Assembly: GCA_964647255.1 (NCBI GenBank)
Contig: CAZYGI010000068.1
Coordinates: forward strand, 1 to 19,458
Source: CAWJEL01 sp964647255
GTDB lineage: Bacteria > Chloroflexota > Anaerolineae > CG2-30-64-16
Length of the DNA stretch: 19,458 nt
Reading direction: 5' to 3'
The position numbers and the translations under genes are program-made. Under the pieces are notes generated by a model, which worked only from the letters and a program-made list of their open reading frames with translations, did not search any database and was not told where the DNA came from. Position 1 is the stretch's first letter. Each line of letters begins with the position of its first letter. Of the stretch, positions 6,982-14,568 are shown piece after piece.

Positions 6982-9279
6982 TCACTTCAACGTCAGCAAA
7001 AAGGCCACCAGATCCTGAATCTGCTCCTCAGTTAACCGCTTGGCCGTGTCCCGCAGCATCTGCCCCTTGGGAAAACCAGCCACGACATACGCATCCGGGT
7101 CCAGGATGGACTGAAGAAGATACTGCTCGGCCGACAGCCCCGCCACGCGGGTCTCCGCGCGTGTGCCCACCCCTGCGAGCGAGGGCCCGACCAGCGTCAC
7201 GCCCGGCGCCAGCGAGTGGCACGTACGGCAGCCCGCGGCGCCGCCCCGGCGGTTCTCCGTGAATAACTTGCGGCCGGCTGCCGGATCGCCACCGGTCCTG
7301 GCATCGCCGTAGTGGAGCGGCAAGATCTGCGCGCCCGCGAGCGGCGTCGTCTGGTCGTAGAGCACCGCGGGCTCGGCCTGATCGAGCCGATCAAACATCA
7401 GCAGCCGTATGCGATGCTCGCCGGACGGCAGTTGAACGCGTTCGAGGACCTGAGCCGACTGTCCGGCCGCGCCGTAACGCTGGTCCAGCAGGACCTGATC
7501 ATCCACTTGTAGGACGAGCCGCGTCGCAGCAGGCTGGCCGGTTTGCGATGGGGGTGCGAGGATGGCCTCTTCCGAAACGCGCTTGATGGGACGGCCGCTC
7601 TCATGCGTCAGGGCGATCTCGACCACGCCTTTGCCCGACGTGTAGGGCCGGAACGGGACCCGACCCAAAAAGATGACCCCGGTCATGATGACGACGGCCA
7701 GCGCGGCCGCAGCGGCGATGCCGCGCCCGGCGCCCTGGCCGATCCTGGATTGGTACGCCGTGGCGGCCGTCTGATGGGTCTCGGCTTGCAGGCCGCGGGA
7801 AAAATCATTGGGCGGCAGCCAGTCTGTCGTGATCGGCGCGCCCACTGAATGCCGGTCGAGCTTCGGCAGCCGCTCGCGGTCGAGGCGACGCTGCAGCCAC
7901 AGATTGCCCTCCCGGTTGGCGCAGTCCTCCGGCGGACAGCCGATGAACTGCACCTCGGCCGCACCGGCTGCCAGGGCGCGCGTCGCCAGATCGGGATGCG
8001 CCATGCCGACGCAGGTGAGCGGGATGATGGTGACCGCGGCCGGCTCCCCGGCCGCGGCATCGGCGACCGGACGGCGCACCCCTTGCGCCAGGTGCCGCTC
8101 GCAGGTGAAAACGACTTTGACCGGCCGGCCGTTGGCCCTGGCCCGTTCCACGACCTCCGCCCACAACGGTTCAGCCGGCGCGCGGCCCAGCGTCAGCGCC
8201 AGCGGCTCGCAGGCGCCGATGCAGACGCCGCAGCCGACGCACAGCTTGCGATCCACGACGGCCAGGTACTTGTGCTGCGCGCCCTCACCGCGCTCGACCA
8301 TCTTGATCGCGCGATACGGGCAGTCGGCCGCGCACAGGGTGCAGCCGGTGCAGCGCTCGGCGCTCACGACGATGGGCGGGGTCGGCCTGCGCCCCAACGC
8401 CCAGGGGAGCAACGCCAGGAGCACCAGCACGGCGATCACGCCGGCCCACAAGGAAGGCCAACGCACCGCGGCAGGCAGGTAGAACAGGTAGAAGCCATCC
8501 ACGTCGAGCGGTCCCGGCAGGCGCAGCGAGGTCAGCGGTGGCAGCATCCCCAGCCGGATCAAGGTCGCGGCCAGCAGCAGCGGTGCGCCCACCAGCGCCA
8601 TCCAGAAGCGCGGAGGCAGCCACTTTGCGCGGCTCAGCCGCTTGATGTGCAGCCAAAACGCCAGCCCTACGACGGCCGATAGCCCAAGATGCAGGCCAAG
8701 CATGAGGAACGTCAGCCCCCAGCCGGCGCCGCGCGCATCGGTGGCGAGGAAACTGTTGAGGAACGTCGCCCCCGCGCGCCCGCCGCCGATCATTTTCACC
8801 AGGATGTCATTGAGCAACTGGCTGCGCTCATCCGAAATCAGCCAATATCCGGTGATGCCGATGCCCCACGTCAGCGCGGCGAGCGCGATCCCCGAAACCC
8901 ACGCCAGCCAACGCGGCCCCCGGAAGCGGTCCATGAAGAAAGTGCGCCACGCGTGCAAGACCGCGAAGATCACTGCGAGGTCGGACGCGTAGCGATGCAG
9001 CCCGCGTATGATCCGGCCCACGAAGCTCGCCTCGATGGTGGCCACCGCGCGGTACGAGCCTGCGAAGCCAAACTGATAGAACATCGTCAGGTAGACGCCG
9101 GTGACCAGGATAATCAACAGGAGAAATACCGTGATCGTCCCGGTGTGATAAAAGGGATTGAAGCGAGGATCGCGCACCAGCCGGGCAATCGGCCGTTCCA
9201 CCGCCAGGCTGACACGCTCCAGCACGTTGAGGAAGCATCTCCTGCGCGACCCTTGCCGCGCCTGCCAGTCAATGCTCAT
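6982..9279 (-). CDS. Four-part redox fusion: cytochrome b, 2x[4Fe-4S] ferredoxin, MvhD/FlpD, cytochrome c
   Basis: The 765-residue chain contains: (1) a cytochrome b domain (about 25-295) with helix-B ligands His95 and His109 and helix-D ligands His197 and His211, each pair 14 apart as in b6/bc1, followed by two more helices; (2) a ferredoxin (about 303-362) with two C-x2-C-x2-C-x3-C clusters at Cys310-320 and Cys347-357; (3) an MvhD/FlpD-type domain (about 386-466) with Cys393, Cys423, Cys448 and Cys453 and the GCPPEDCANREGN motif; (4) one membrane helix (about 521-538), a beta-rich linker, and a class I cytochrome c with CRTCH at 684-688 and probable axial Met741. An even number of helices before the ferredoxin puts parts 2-3 in the cytoplasm, and the last helix puts the c-heme outside. 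In methanogens and HdrA systems MvhD passes electrons to or from flavin-based Hdr. AGGTG precedes the ATG. It lies downstream of the oxidase genes on the same strand. Confidence 0.88.
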   Translation of the reverse strand: MSIDWQARQGSRRRCFLNVLERVSLAVERPIARLVRDPRFNPFYHTGTITVFLLLIILVTGVYLTMFYQFGFAGSYRAVATIEASFVGRIIRGLHRYASDLAVIFAVLHAWRTFFMDRFRGPRWLAWVSGIALAALTWGIGITGYWLISDERSQLLNDILVKMIGGGRAGATFLNSFLATDARGAGWGLTFLMLGLHLGLSAVVGLAFWLHIKRLSRAKWLPPRFWMALVGAPLLLAATLIRLGMLPPLTSLRLPGPLDVDGFYLFYLPAAVRWPSLWAGVIAVLVLLALLPWALGRRPTPPIVVSAERCTGCTLCAADCPYRAIKMVERGEGAQHKYLAVVDRKLCVGCGVCIGACEPLALTLGRAPAEPLWAEVVERARANGRPVKVVFTCERHLAQGVRRPVADAAAGEPAAVTIIPLTCVGMAHPDLATRALAAGAAEVQFIGCPPEDCANREGNLWLQRRLDRERLPKLDRHSVGAPITTDWLPPNDFSRGLQAETHQTAATAYQSRIGQGAGRGIAAAAALAVVIMTGVIFLGRVPFRPYTSGKGVVEIALTHESGRPIKRVSEEAILAPPSQTGQPAATRLVLQVDDQVLLDQRYGAAGQSAQVLERVQLPSGEHRIRLLMFDRLDQAEPAVLYDQTTPLAGAQILPLHYGDARTGGDPAAGRKLFTENRRGGAAGCRTCHSLAPGVTLVGPSLAGVGTRAETRVAGLSAEQYLLQSILDPDAYVVAGFPKGQMLRDTAKRLTEEQIQDLVAFLLTLK

Positions 9280-9308
9280 GATCGCACCTGTTCGTCAGTG
9301 GGAATCCT

Positions 9309-9393
9309 GGGCCTCAAACACAAAGACGCAAAGACGCAATCTGGCCTGAACCGACCCAGCATCTTTGCGTCCCTGCGCCTTTGCGTCAGGCCC
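9309..9393. repeat. Imperfect inverted repeat (CAAAGACGCAAAG family)
   Basis: The left arm from 9309 (GGGCCT, then copies of AAAGACGCA) is the imperfect reverse complement of the right arm ending at 9393 (TTTGCGTC then AGGCCC). It lies in the gap between the oxidase and cytochrome-fusion genes and contains no open frame of note. Confidence 0.6.
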
Positions 9394-9429
9394 TTACCAG
9401 TCGGATTCTTGCCCAAGGGCTGGAGAATT

Positions 9430-9493
9430 GCTCACGCAAAACCGCAAAGGCGCAGACGATTGTCTTGGCGTTCTTTGCGACTTTGCGTGAGGC
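9430..9493. repeat. Second imperfect inverted repeat of the same family
   Basis: GCTCACGCAAAACCGCAAAG at the left is mirrored by CTTTGCGACTTTGCGTGAGGC at the right. The unit shares the GCAAAG/CTTTGC words with the repeat at 9309-9393, so the two are probably copies of one small dispersed element. Confidence 0.6.
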
Positions 9494-9510
9494 ATTTGGG
9501 GCCGGCTTGT

Positions 9511-9555
9511 CCGGGTCGGGGTAGGACGGGTTGGCGTCCCGTCCTACCGACCCGG
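9511..9555 (-). repeat. Strong palindrome just after the cbaA stop (REP-like or terminator)
   Basis: CCGGGTC (9511-9517) pairs with GACCCGG (9549-9555), and GGTAGGACGGG (9520-9530) with CCCGTCCTACC (9538-9548). This is an 18-bp stem with a 2-nt bulge (9518-9519) and a 7-nt loop. It starts two bases beyond the cbaA stop codon (9558-9560, minus strand). No T-run follows on the minus strand, so it may protect or attenuate the mRNA rather than end it fully. Confidence 0.65.
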
Positions 9556-9557
9556 GC

Positions 9558-11234
9558 TCACCACACGCGCAGCCCCGGCGAGGTCAACTGCATACCGCCG
9601 ATCTGGGCGATCAATTGCGGGCCGTAGGCAATGATGATCAGCACGATCGTGGCCGCCAGCCAGGGTGCCCAGCGGTCCAGCCAGGCAGGCGAGGTCTGCG
9701 GATCATGAAACGCTTCGGCCACGGGGATGGCCGGCACCTCGGCCGCAGGAGCATGCTGTCTCGCCAGCACGGTCTTCAAGATCACGACAAAGTACAGGAT
9801 CGCCGCCACCGCCAGGATGGCGCCGCCGACGCCGGTCTGGATCTCGCGCGGGATCCATTCCGCCGGGGTGTACGGTGCATCGGTCAACGGCGTGCGCCGC
9901 GGTGCGCCCAACAGCCCCAGCACGTGCATGCCGTTAGAGAAGATGATCATGCCGATAAACCAGGTCCACGCCTGGACCAGCGCGACCTTCCGCCCCCACA
10001 GCTTACGGCCGGTGATATGCGGCACCAGCCAGTAGGAAATGCCGATGAACGACAACGCCGCTGCGCTGCCGACGGTCAGGTGCAGATGGCCGGGCACCCA
10101 CGCGGTGTTATGGATCACCAGGTTGATGTTATAGGAGGCGTTGGTGATGCCCCCGATGCCGCCAAAGAAGAACAGGATCCCGGCGAACAACTGCGCGGCC
10201 ACCGACGGATCGCCCCAGCTCAGCTTTGTAAGCCAACCAAACAGCCCCTTGCCGCCGCGCTGCCGGCCCGCATACTCCAGGGAGGCGACGGTGGTGAACG
10301 CGGTGATCATCGAGGGGAAGAACACCGAATAGGTCAAAATCGCATGGACGTACTTCCATGCCGACGGCACGCCCGGATCAACAAACTGATGATGGAACCC
10401 CAGAGGCACCGATAGCACCAGGAAGAGGAACATCGCCAGGCGCGCCAGCGAATCGCTGAACAGTTTGCCGCCGTTTTGCTTTGGCAGCATGCCGTACCAG
10501 GAAACGTACGCCGGCAGCAGCCAGAAGTAGACCAGAGGATGGCCGGTGAACCAGAAGTACGTGCGCGCCAGTTGCGGATCGGTGCCTGGCAACAGCCCCA
10601 GCGACCAGGGCAGCAGCATCGTCAGGATCTCGACGGCAACGCCGAGGGTGGCGAACTGCCACATCACCATCGTCACCAGGCTGCCGAAGGCGATGAAGGG
10701 GGTGCGGACCCCGGGATTCTCCTTACGCCACGCGCCGTAGGTGAAATAGAACCCGTAGCCCTCGATCCAGCTCCCAACCACCACCAGTGTCAGACCAAGA
10801 TAAAACGCCCAATGCGCCTTCATCGGCGCGTAGAAGGTGTAGAGCACCGACGCCTGGTTCAACAGCAGCGGCACGGCCGTGATCACCAGCCCCACCACCA
10901 TGAGCCAGAAGCCAACCTTGTTGACCACCGGATAACGCAGCCGCCGCTGAAGACCGTAGGTCATCGTCAGAGTGAAGAAACCCGTGATAAAGAAGGTAGT
11001 AAAAACCAGTGCGTTCAGCACCCCGTGCAGCGTCAAACCCTGGTAATAGGACTGAATGATGGGCTGAAGCCAGGCATAATTGAACCACCCGGCATGTTCG
11101 AGCGCCTGCAGGGGCCCGAACAACGTACCAAGCGCCAGGGCAATCAGGCCAAAGATCATATGCCAGCCAATAAACATCTTGTCATCGGCGGGCAGCTCGT
11201 AGCGCGCGGTTGAAGCCTGAACAGGTTGTATCAT
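9558..11234 (-). CDS. cbaA: ba3-type cytochrome c oxidase subunit I (B-family heme-copper oxidase)
   Basis: From the ATG at 11234 the protein has 558 residues; GGGAGG just upstream favours this over an in-frame ATG at 11261. It is a polytopic membrane protein with all redox ligands in place: His70 (low-spin heme, LTLHG), His232 with Tyr236 four residues on (GHPLVYF, the cross-linked CuB pair of B-family enzymes), His281-His282 (CuB), His384 (high-spin heme) and His386 (low-spin heme) in PGHLHLTVG. These positions are within two residues of those known for Thermus ba3 oxidase. It reduces oxygen to water using electrons from the CuA site of subunit II, pumping protons; B-family enzymes usually serve at low oxygen. 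It is the last gene of the cbaD-cbaB-cbaA order, 26 bases after cbaB. Confidence 0.95.
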   Translation of the reverse strand: MIQPVQASTARYELPADDKMFIGWHMIFGLIALALGTLFGPLQALEHAGWFNYAWLQPIIQSYYQGLTLHGVLNALVFTTFFITGFFTLTMTYGLQRRLRYPVVNKVGFWLMVVGLVITAVPLLLNQASVLYTFYAPMKAHWAFYLGLTLVVVGSWIEGYGFYFTYGAWRKENPGVRTPFIAFGSLVTMVMWQFATLGVAVEILTMLLPWSLGLLPGTDPQLARTYFWFTGHPLVYFWLLPAYVSWYGMLPKQNGGKLFSDSLARLAMFLFLVLSVPLGFHHQFVDPGVPSAWKYVHAILTYSVFFPSMITAFTTVASLEYAGRQRGGKGLFGWLTKLSWGDPSVAAQLFAGILFFFGGIGGITNASYNINLVIHNTAWVPGHLHLTVGSAAALSFIGISYWLVPHITGRKLWGRKVALVQAWTWFIGMIIFSNGMHVLGLLGAPRRTPLTDAPYTPAEWIPREIQTGVGGAILAVAAILYFVVILKTVLARQHAPAAEVPAIPVAEAFHDPQTSPAWLDRWAPWLAATIVLIIIAYGPQLIAQIGGMQLTSPGLRVW

Positions 11235-11260
11235 GTCTCCCTCCCAATATCGCCTTATCA

Positions 11261-11755
11261 CTACGGCGTAACGATGATCTTACCGAACATGATCGCGTGA
11301 CCGGTCCCGCAGTACTCATGGCAGACAATTCGATACTCGCCCGGCGTGTCGAACCGATGGCCCAGCTTGGAAATGTGTCCCGGCACGATCTGCATGTTGA
11401 CGTTGGTGTTTTCGATGTTGAAACCGTGCTGCACATCCTTGCTGGTCACGTAGAACATCACCGTAGAGCCAGCCGGGATTGTGATCTCGTTCGGGTCGAA
11501 ACGCCAGATTTGGGCCAGGATATAAACTTCATATTTGCCGGGGGCGAGCTCGCGGAGGCCGGGGTTGGCAAACGGGCCTTCTTGCCCCACGGTCTGCGGG
11601 TTCACCCGCGCCTGCGGCTGCGGCACCTGAATACCCATCGAAAAGCCTGCGATCGTGATCGCTGCGACAAAAACGACCAGCATCACCAGGGTGGCGATGA
11701 TCCATCCCCGTTCGTACGGGTCGAGATGCATAGAGGGTTTGGTGTCTGCGGTCAT
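11261..11755 (-). CDS. cbaB: ba3-type cytochrome c oxidase subunit II (CuA)
   Basis: The 164-residue protein starts at the ATG at 11755, which overlaps the stop of cbaD as ATGA; a longer frame to 11800 is not needed. It has one N-terminal helix (about 18-38) and a cupredoxin domain outside the membrane. The binuclear CuA ligands are His110 (in KDVQHGF), Cys145, Cys149, His153 and Met156 in the C-HEY-C-GTG-H-AI-M arrangement, each four positions below the Thermus ba3 numbering. It accepts electrons from a periplasmic cytochrome c or cupredoxin and passes them to subunit I. The short single-helix form is typical of B-family enzymes rather than A-family ones, which have two helices. No fused heme c is present. 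Confidence 0.94.
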   Translation of the reverse strand: MTADTKPSMHLDPYERGWIIATLVMLVVFVAAITIAGFSMGIQVPQPQARVNPQTVGQEGPFANPGLRELAPGKYEVYILAQIWRFDPNEITIPAGSTVMFYVTSKDVQHGFNIENTNVNMQIVPGHISKLGHRFDTPGEYRIVCHEYCGTGHAIMFGKIIVTP

Positions 11756-11895
11756 AGTGTCACCCCCCGCGACAGCAGGATGAAGTAGACCGATGCCCAC
11801 AAAGCGATCAACGTGATCATGAACAAGATCATCACGATGATCGTGCCCTTCGGATGGAACGGCTCCATCTCGTCGGGCTTCTGGGAGTCTGCCAT
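11752..11895 (-). CDS. cbaD: ba3-type cytochrome c oxidase subunit IIa, small membrane subunit
   Basis: The 47-residue protein has one membrane helix (about 18-41) after a short acidic N-terminus containing EPFHPKGT. The ATG at 11895 has GGAGG at ideal distance. In Thermus the operon order is cbaD, cbaB, cbaA, the same as here, and the tiny subunit IIa supplies the helix that two-helix A-family subunit II proteins carry themselves. Identification rests on position, size and the HPKGT segment before the helix. The stop overlaps the cbaB start by four bases (ATGA), which suggests translational coupling and equal stoichiometry. Confidence 0.85.
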   Translation of the reverse strand: MADSQKPDEMEPFHPKGTIIVMILFMITLIALWASVYFILLSRGVTL

Positions 11896-11949
11896 AGATA
11901 CCTCCTTCAGCGATGATAAAAGTGGAATAGACTCATCAGCAACCACCGG

Positions 11950-12552
11950 TCACTTCAGCAAGTGCTGCAGATCGGCAGCCATGCCCTCGCCATCGGTGCC
12001 AAACGGCCACACCAGCTTCACCCGGCCCTCGCGATCCAGCACGCTGATCGTCGCCGTGTGATCCACCAGGTACCCGGAGGCCGGCGTGCCCTCGTGTTTC
12101 TGATAGAAGACGCCAAACGCCGTCGCCGCAGAGGCGATCTGGTCGGCCGTGCCCGAGAGACCGATGTAGGTCGGGCTGAAATAGCCCAGGTACTCGGCCA
12201 GGCGTTCGGGTGTGTCGCGCTCCGGGTCTACCGTCACCATGATGACCTGGAGATCCGCCGCCTTTGCGCCGAGGGCCCGATAGGCCTTGGTCAGTTCCGC
12301 CAGGGTGGTCGGACATACATCGGGGCAGAAGGTGTACCCGAAGTAAAGTGCAACCAGCTTCCCCTTGAAATCGCTCAGGCTGACCTGTTTCCCGCCCGCG
12401 GCCGTCAATGTGAAGTCCGTTGCCGGGCCGGATGACTCCAACAGCACGCCATGGTACTGATACGGGCGCAACAGCATGAACCCCAGCGCGGAGAGCGTCG
12501 CGATGCCAAGGATCACGAGAACAACCAGCGACCATGCGGGAAGTTTCTTCAT
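11950..12552 (-). CDS. Sco1/SenC-family copper chaperone
   Basis: The 200-residue protein has one N-terminal membrane anchor (about 8-28) and a thioredoxin-like domain. The copper site is complete: Cys76 and Cys80 in FCPDVCPTT, and His165 in YLVDHT. Family members deliver copper to, or reduce, the CuA centre of oxidase subunit II, and the gene lies 54 bases before cbaD. A VTVDPERDTPERL segment typical of the family is present. AAGGTG lies seven bases before the ATG. It belongs to the same operon as the oxidase genes. Confidence 0.93.
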   Translation of the reverse strand: MKKLPAWSLVVLVILGIATLSALGFMLLRPYQYHGVLLESSGPATDFTLTAAGGKQVSLSDFKGKLVALYFGYTFCPDVCPTTLAELTKAYRALGAKAADLQVIMVTVDPERDTPERLAEYLGYFSPTYIGLSGTADQIASAATAFGVFYQKHEGTPASGYLVDHTATISVLDREGRVKLVWPFGTDGEGMAADLQHLLK

Positions 12553-12588
12553 TGCTTACACCTTTTCGCCACGCCTGACCTGCGCGGA

Positions 12589-13272
12589 TCACGGGGCATA
12601 GCAGGCGAACAAATGCGCCGCCTCGTAGGCCACCTTCGCGACCCCCCGGCTCTTGCGCACTTCATCCTCGACCACGCCGATGTGTTGCAGGACCGCCTCA
12701 GCAGGGGGCACCTGATTCCGATATTCGGACCGAATGATGCCCCAGCCGTCCACCAGCGCAAAGGCAGGCGCGAAGTTGAAGCCACCCTGTCCATCCGGCT
12801 CGTAAAAAACCTCAAACCCGCCGCCCACGATGTCCTTGGTGCGCTTGGGATCGGCCGCAGCCCAGCGCCAAAGGTTAGCATCGGCGCCGACCGACCGGGC
12901 GTACGCGCCTAACGCCTCAGGCGTATCGTGTTCCGGATCCAGGGTGATCGTGACCAGCTCGACCGGCGCCCCCCCGGCCTCGACCTGCAGCAATCCGGCC
13001 TGGACTGCCCGCAGGAGCGCGTGGGTGCTGTCGCAGCGGGCGCCGCAGTGTGAATAGCTGAAGCTGTAGAGCACGATCTTGCCCCGCAGATCTTCGTTGC
13101 TGAATCGCTTTCCGTCCTGATCCGTGAGCAGGAAACCCGGCGCAAGCCTGAGGCGCGGCAGCACCTTGATCGGCTGAAAGACGGCGAATGCCACCACAGC
13201 GAAGATCGCGACGGCGATAGCGCCGCCTGCAATCCACTCCCAGCGCACTTTGCGCCCGTTCTGCGCTGCCAC
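12589..13272 (-). CDS. Sco1-like thioredoxin-fold protein lacking the metal-binding histidine
   Basis: I chose the GTG at 13272 (227 residues) because AGGGGG lies seven bases before it; the ATG at 13350 would begin only about 10 nt after the predicted transcript start. There is one membrane anchor near the N-terminus and a domain that follows Sco closely: GFLLTDQDGKRFSNEDLRGK, then SYSHCGARC with Cys76 and Cys80, then ITLDPEHDTPEAL. Where Sco proteins have DHT this protein reads NFAPAFALVDG, so the copper-ligand His is missing. It may act as a thiol reductant for CuA or for the neighbouring Sco rather than as a copper carrier. It is the first gene of the oxidase operon, 36 bases before the true Sco gene. 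Confidence 0.87.
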   Translation of the reverse strand: MAAQNGRKVRWEWIAGGAIAVAIFAVVAFAVFQPIKVLPRLRLAPGFLLTDQDGKRFSNEDLRGKIVLYSFSYSHCGARCDSTHALLRAVQAGLLQVEAGGAPVELVTITLDPEHDTPEALGAYARSVGADANLWRWAAADPKRTKDIVGGGFEVFYEPDGQGGFNFAPAFALVDGWGIIRSEYRNQVPPAEAVLQHIGVVEDEVRKSRGVAKVAYEAAHLFACYAP

Positions 13273-13366
13273 GGCGCGACCCCCTAAAGTGCCTGATGCG
13301 CGTTTGTGATCAGATGGATAAGAAGCGGGACATGAAGTACCAGAAAGCACACACTAACTACACAGC

Positions 13367-13396
13367 ATCATAGCAGAAAGACAATAGGTGGGTCAA
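13367..13396 (-). promoter_or_regulatory. Sigma70-type promoter for the sco/cba oxidase operon
   Basis: On the minus strand TTGACC (13396-13391) and TATGAT (13372-13367) are separated by 18 bp; each matches five of six consensus bases, and TGC before the -10 makes it an extended type. The start would be near 13360, giving a leader of about 88 nt before the GTG at 13272. Confidence 0.7.
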
Positions 13397-13457
13397 ATCT
13401 GAAAGGGAATGGACACACCCCGCCAGGGCTGCAAACGAATACGAATCAGCCGGGCGG

Positions 13458-13466
13458 TGCTATAAT
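13458..13466 (+). promoter_or_regulatory. Extended -10 promoter for the alcohol dehydrogenase gene
   Basis: TGCTATAAT combines a perfect -10 hexamer with the extended TGN element, 51 bases before the GTG start. The -35 region is poor, as is common for extended -10 promoters. It is divergent from the oxidase promoter about 60 bases away. Confidence 0.65.
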
Positions 13467-13517
13467 CCAGCTATCAGGACTGAAGCACCATGACCGCGGA
13501 GAAAGGAGACGTTCATT

Positions 13518-14546
13518 GTGAGAGCGATACGCCTGACACAGGTCGGAAGGCCCTTGGAGGCCCAAGAAATCCCCGTGCCGCAGATCGGCCACGGAGACGT
13601 GCTGGTGCAGGTGAGGGCTGCGGGCATCTGCCACTCGGATGCCCATTATCGCGCGGGGGTGTCGTATGCCGGCCCGCTGCCGCTGAGTTTGGGGCATGAG
13701 GCAGCCGGTGTCGTGGCGGCCACGGGCAGTCAGGTGACGCGCGTCAAGGCCGGCGACCGGGTCTGCCTGCATTATCTGGTCACGTGCGGCCAGTGTGCGC
13801 ACTGCAATCGGGGCCAGGAGCAATTCTGCACCACGGCACAGATGATCGGCAAGCATCGCGACGGCGGGTATGCCGAGTATATCGCCGTTCCCGAACGCGG
13901 CGTGATCCATCTGCCGGCCGAGATCCCGTTCGAGCACGGCGCGATCATGATGTGCTCGTCGGCCACCTCGTTCCATGCGCTGCGCAAGAGCCGGCTGCAA
14001 GCAGGCGAGACGGTGGCGGTGTTCGGGGCGGGCGGCCTGGGCATGTCGGCCATCCAGCTTGCCCGCGGCCTGGGCGCCCTGGCGGTCTACGCTGTGGACA
14101 TCAACGCCGAGAAGCTGGCGCTGGCCGCACAGTTCGGTGCGCTGCCGGTCAACGCGGCCGAAAGTGATCCTGTGGCCGAGCTCAAGCGCCTGACCGGCGG
14201 CCGCGGCGTGGACGTGGCGCTTGAGCTGATCGGCCTGCCCCTCACTATGCGCCAGGCGGTGCAGGTCCTGGGGATCCAGGGCCGAGCGGTGCTGGCCGGC
14301 ATCGCGGATCGGCCGTTCGAGGTGGATTCCTACCATGAGTTACTGGGCAACGAAGGCGAGATCATCGGCTGTTCCGACCATCTGCTGCAGGAATTCCCAC
14401 TGCTGATCGAGTTCGCACGCCGCGGGGTGCTTGATCTCTCCCATATCGTCACGCGCACCGTGCCCCTGGAAGCGGCGCCGATCAATGAGACGCTCGACGC
14501 GCTCCAGCGCTTCGCCGGTGACGTGAGAACGGTGATCGTACCCTAA
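13518..14546 (+). CDS. Zinc-dependent alcohol dehydrogenase (medium-chain dehydrogenase/reductase)
   Basis: The 342-residue protein begins at GTG 13518, with AAGGAG nine bases upstream. Catalytic zinc ligands are Cys38 (GICHSD), His60-Glu61 (GHE) and Cys146; the structural zinc lobe has Cys90, Cys93, Cys96 and Cys104. The dinucleotide site is GAGGLG (170-175), and the acidic residue at the end of the second strand (VDIN) points to NAD(H) rather than NADP(H). It should oxidise a primary or secondary alcohol, or reduce an aldehyde, in the cytosol; the substrate is unknown. It has its own promoter and a strong terminator, so it is monocistronic and functionally separate from the neighbouring respiratory genes. 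Confidence 0.92.
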   Translation: MRAIRLTQVGRPLEAQEIPVPQIGHGDVLVQVRAAGICHSDAHYRAGVSYAGPLPLSLGHEAAGVVAATGSQVTRVKAGDRVCLHYLVTCGQCAHCNRGQEQFCTTAQMIGKHRDGGYAEYIAVPERGVIHLPAEIPFEHGAIMMCSSATSFHALRKSRLQAGETVAVFGAGGLGMSAIQLARGLGALAVYAVDINAEKLALAAQFGALPVNAAESDPVAELKRLTGGRGVDVALELIGLPLTMRQAVQVLGIQGRAVLAGIADRPFEVDSYHELLGNEGEIIGCSDHLLQEFPLLIEFARRGVLDLSHIVTRTVPLEAAPINETLDALQRFAGDVRTVIVP

Positions 14547-14568
14547 GCGCAGGCCGCGCAGCCCATCA

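Noticed and set aside
6982..9279. Calling the fusion a normal bc1/b6f cytochrome b
   Set aside because: The PEWY motif is degenerate, no Rieske gene is present, and ferredoxin and MvhD domains are fused; only the heme-b core matches.
9309..9493. Short repeated words resembling a CRISPR array
   Set aside because: The repeats are inverted, irregular in length and lack evenly sized spacers; no cas gene is near.
9531..11213. Long plus-strand frames (294 and 245 residues) across the oxidase region
   Set aside because: They lie antisense to cbaA, whose heme and copper ligands are all present. The composition is that of shadow frames in GC-rich DNA.
13273..13350. N-terminal extension of the Sco-like protein to the ATG at 13350
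   Set aside because: It would begin about 10 nt after the predicted transcription start, without a ribosome site, while the GTG at 13272 has AGGGGG at good distance.
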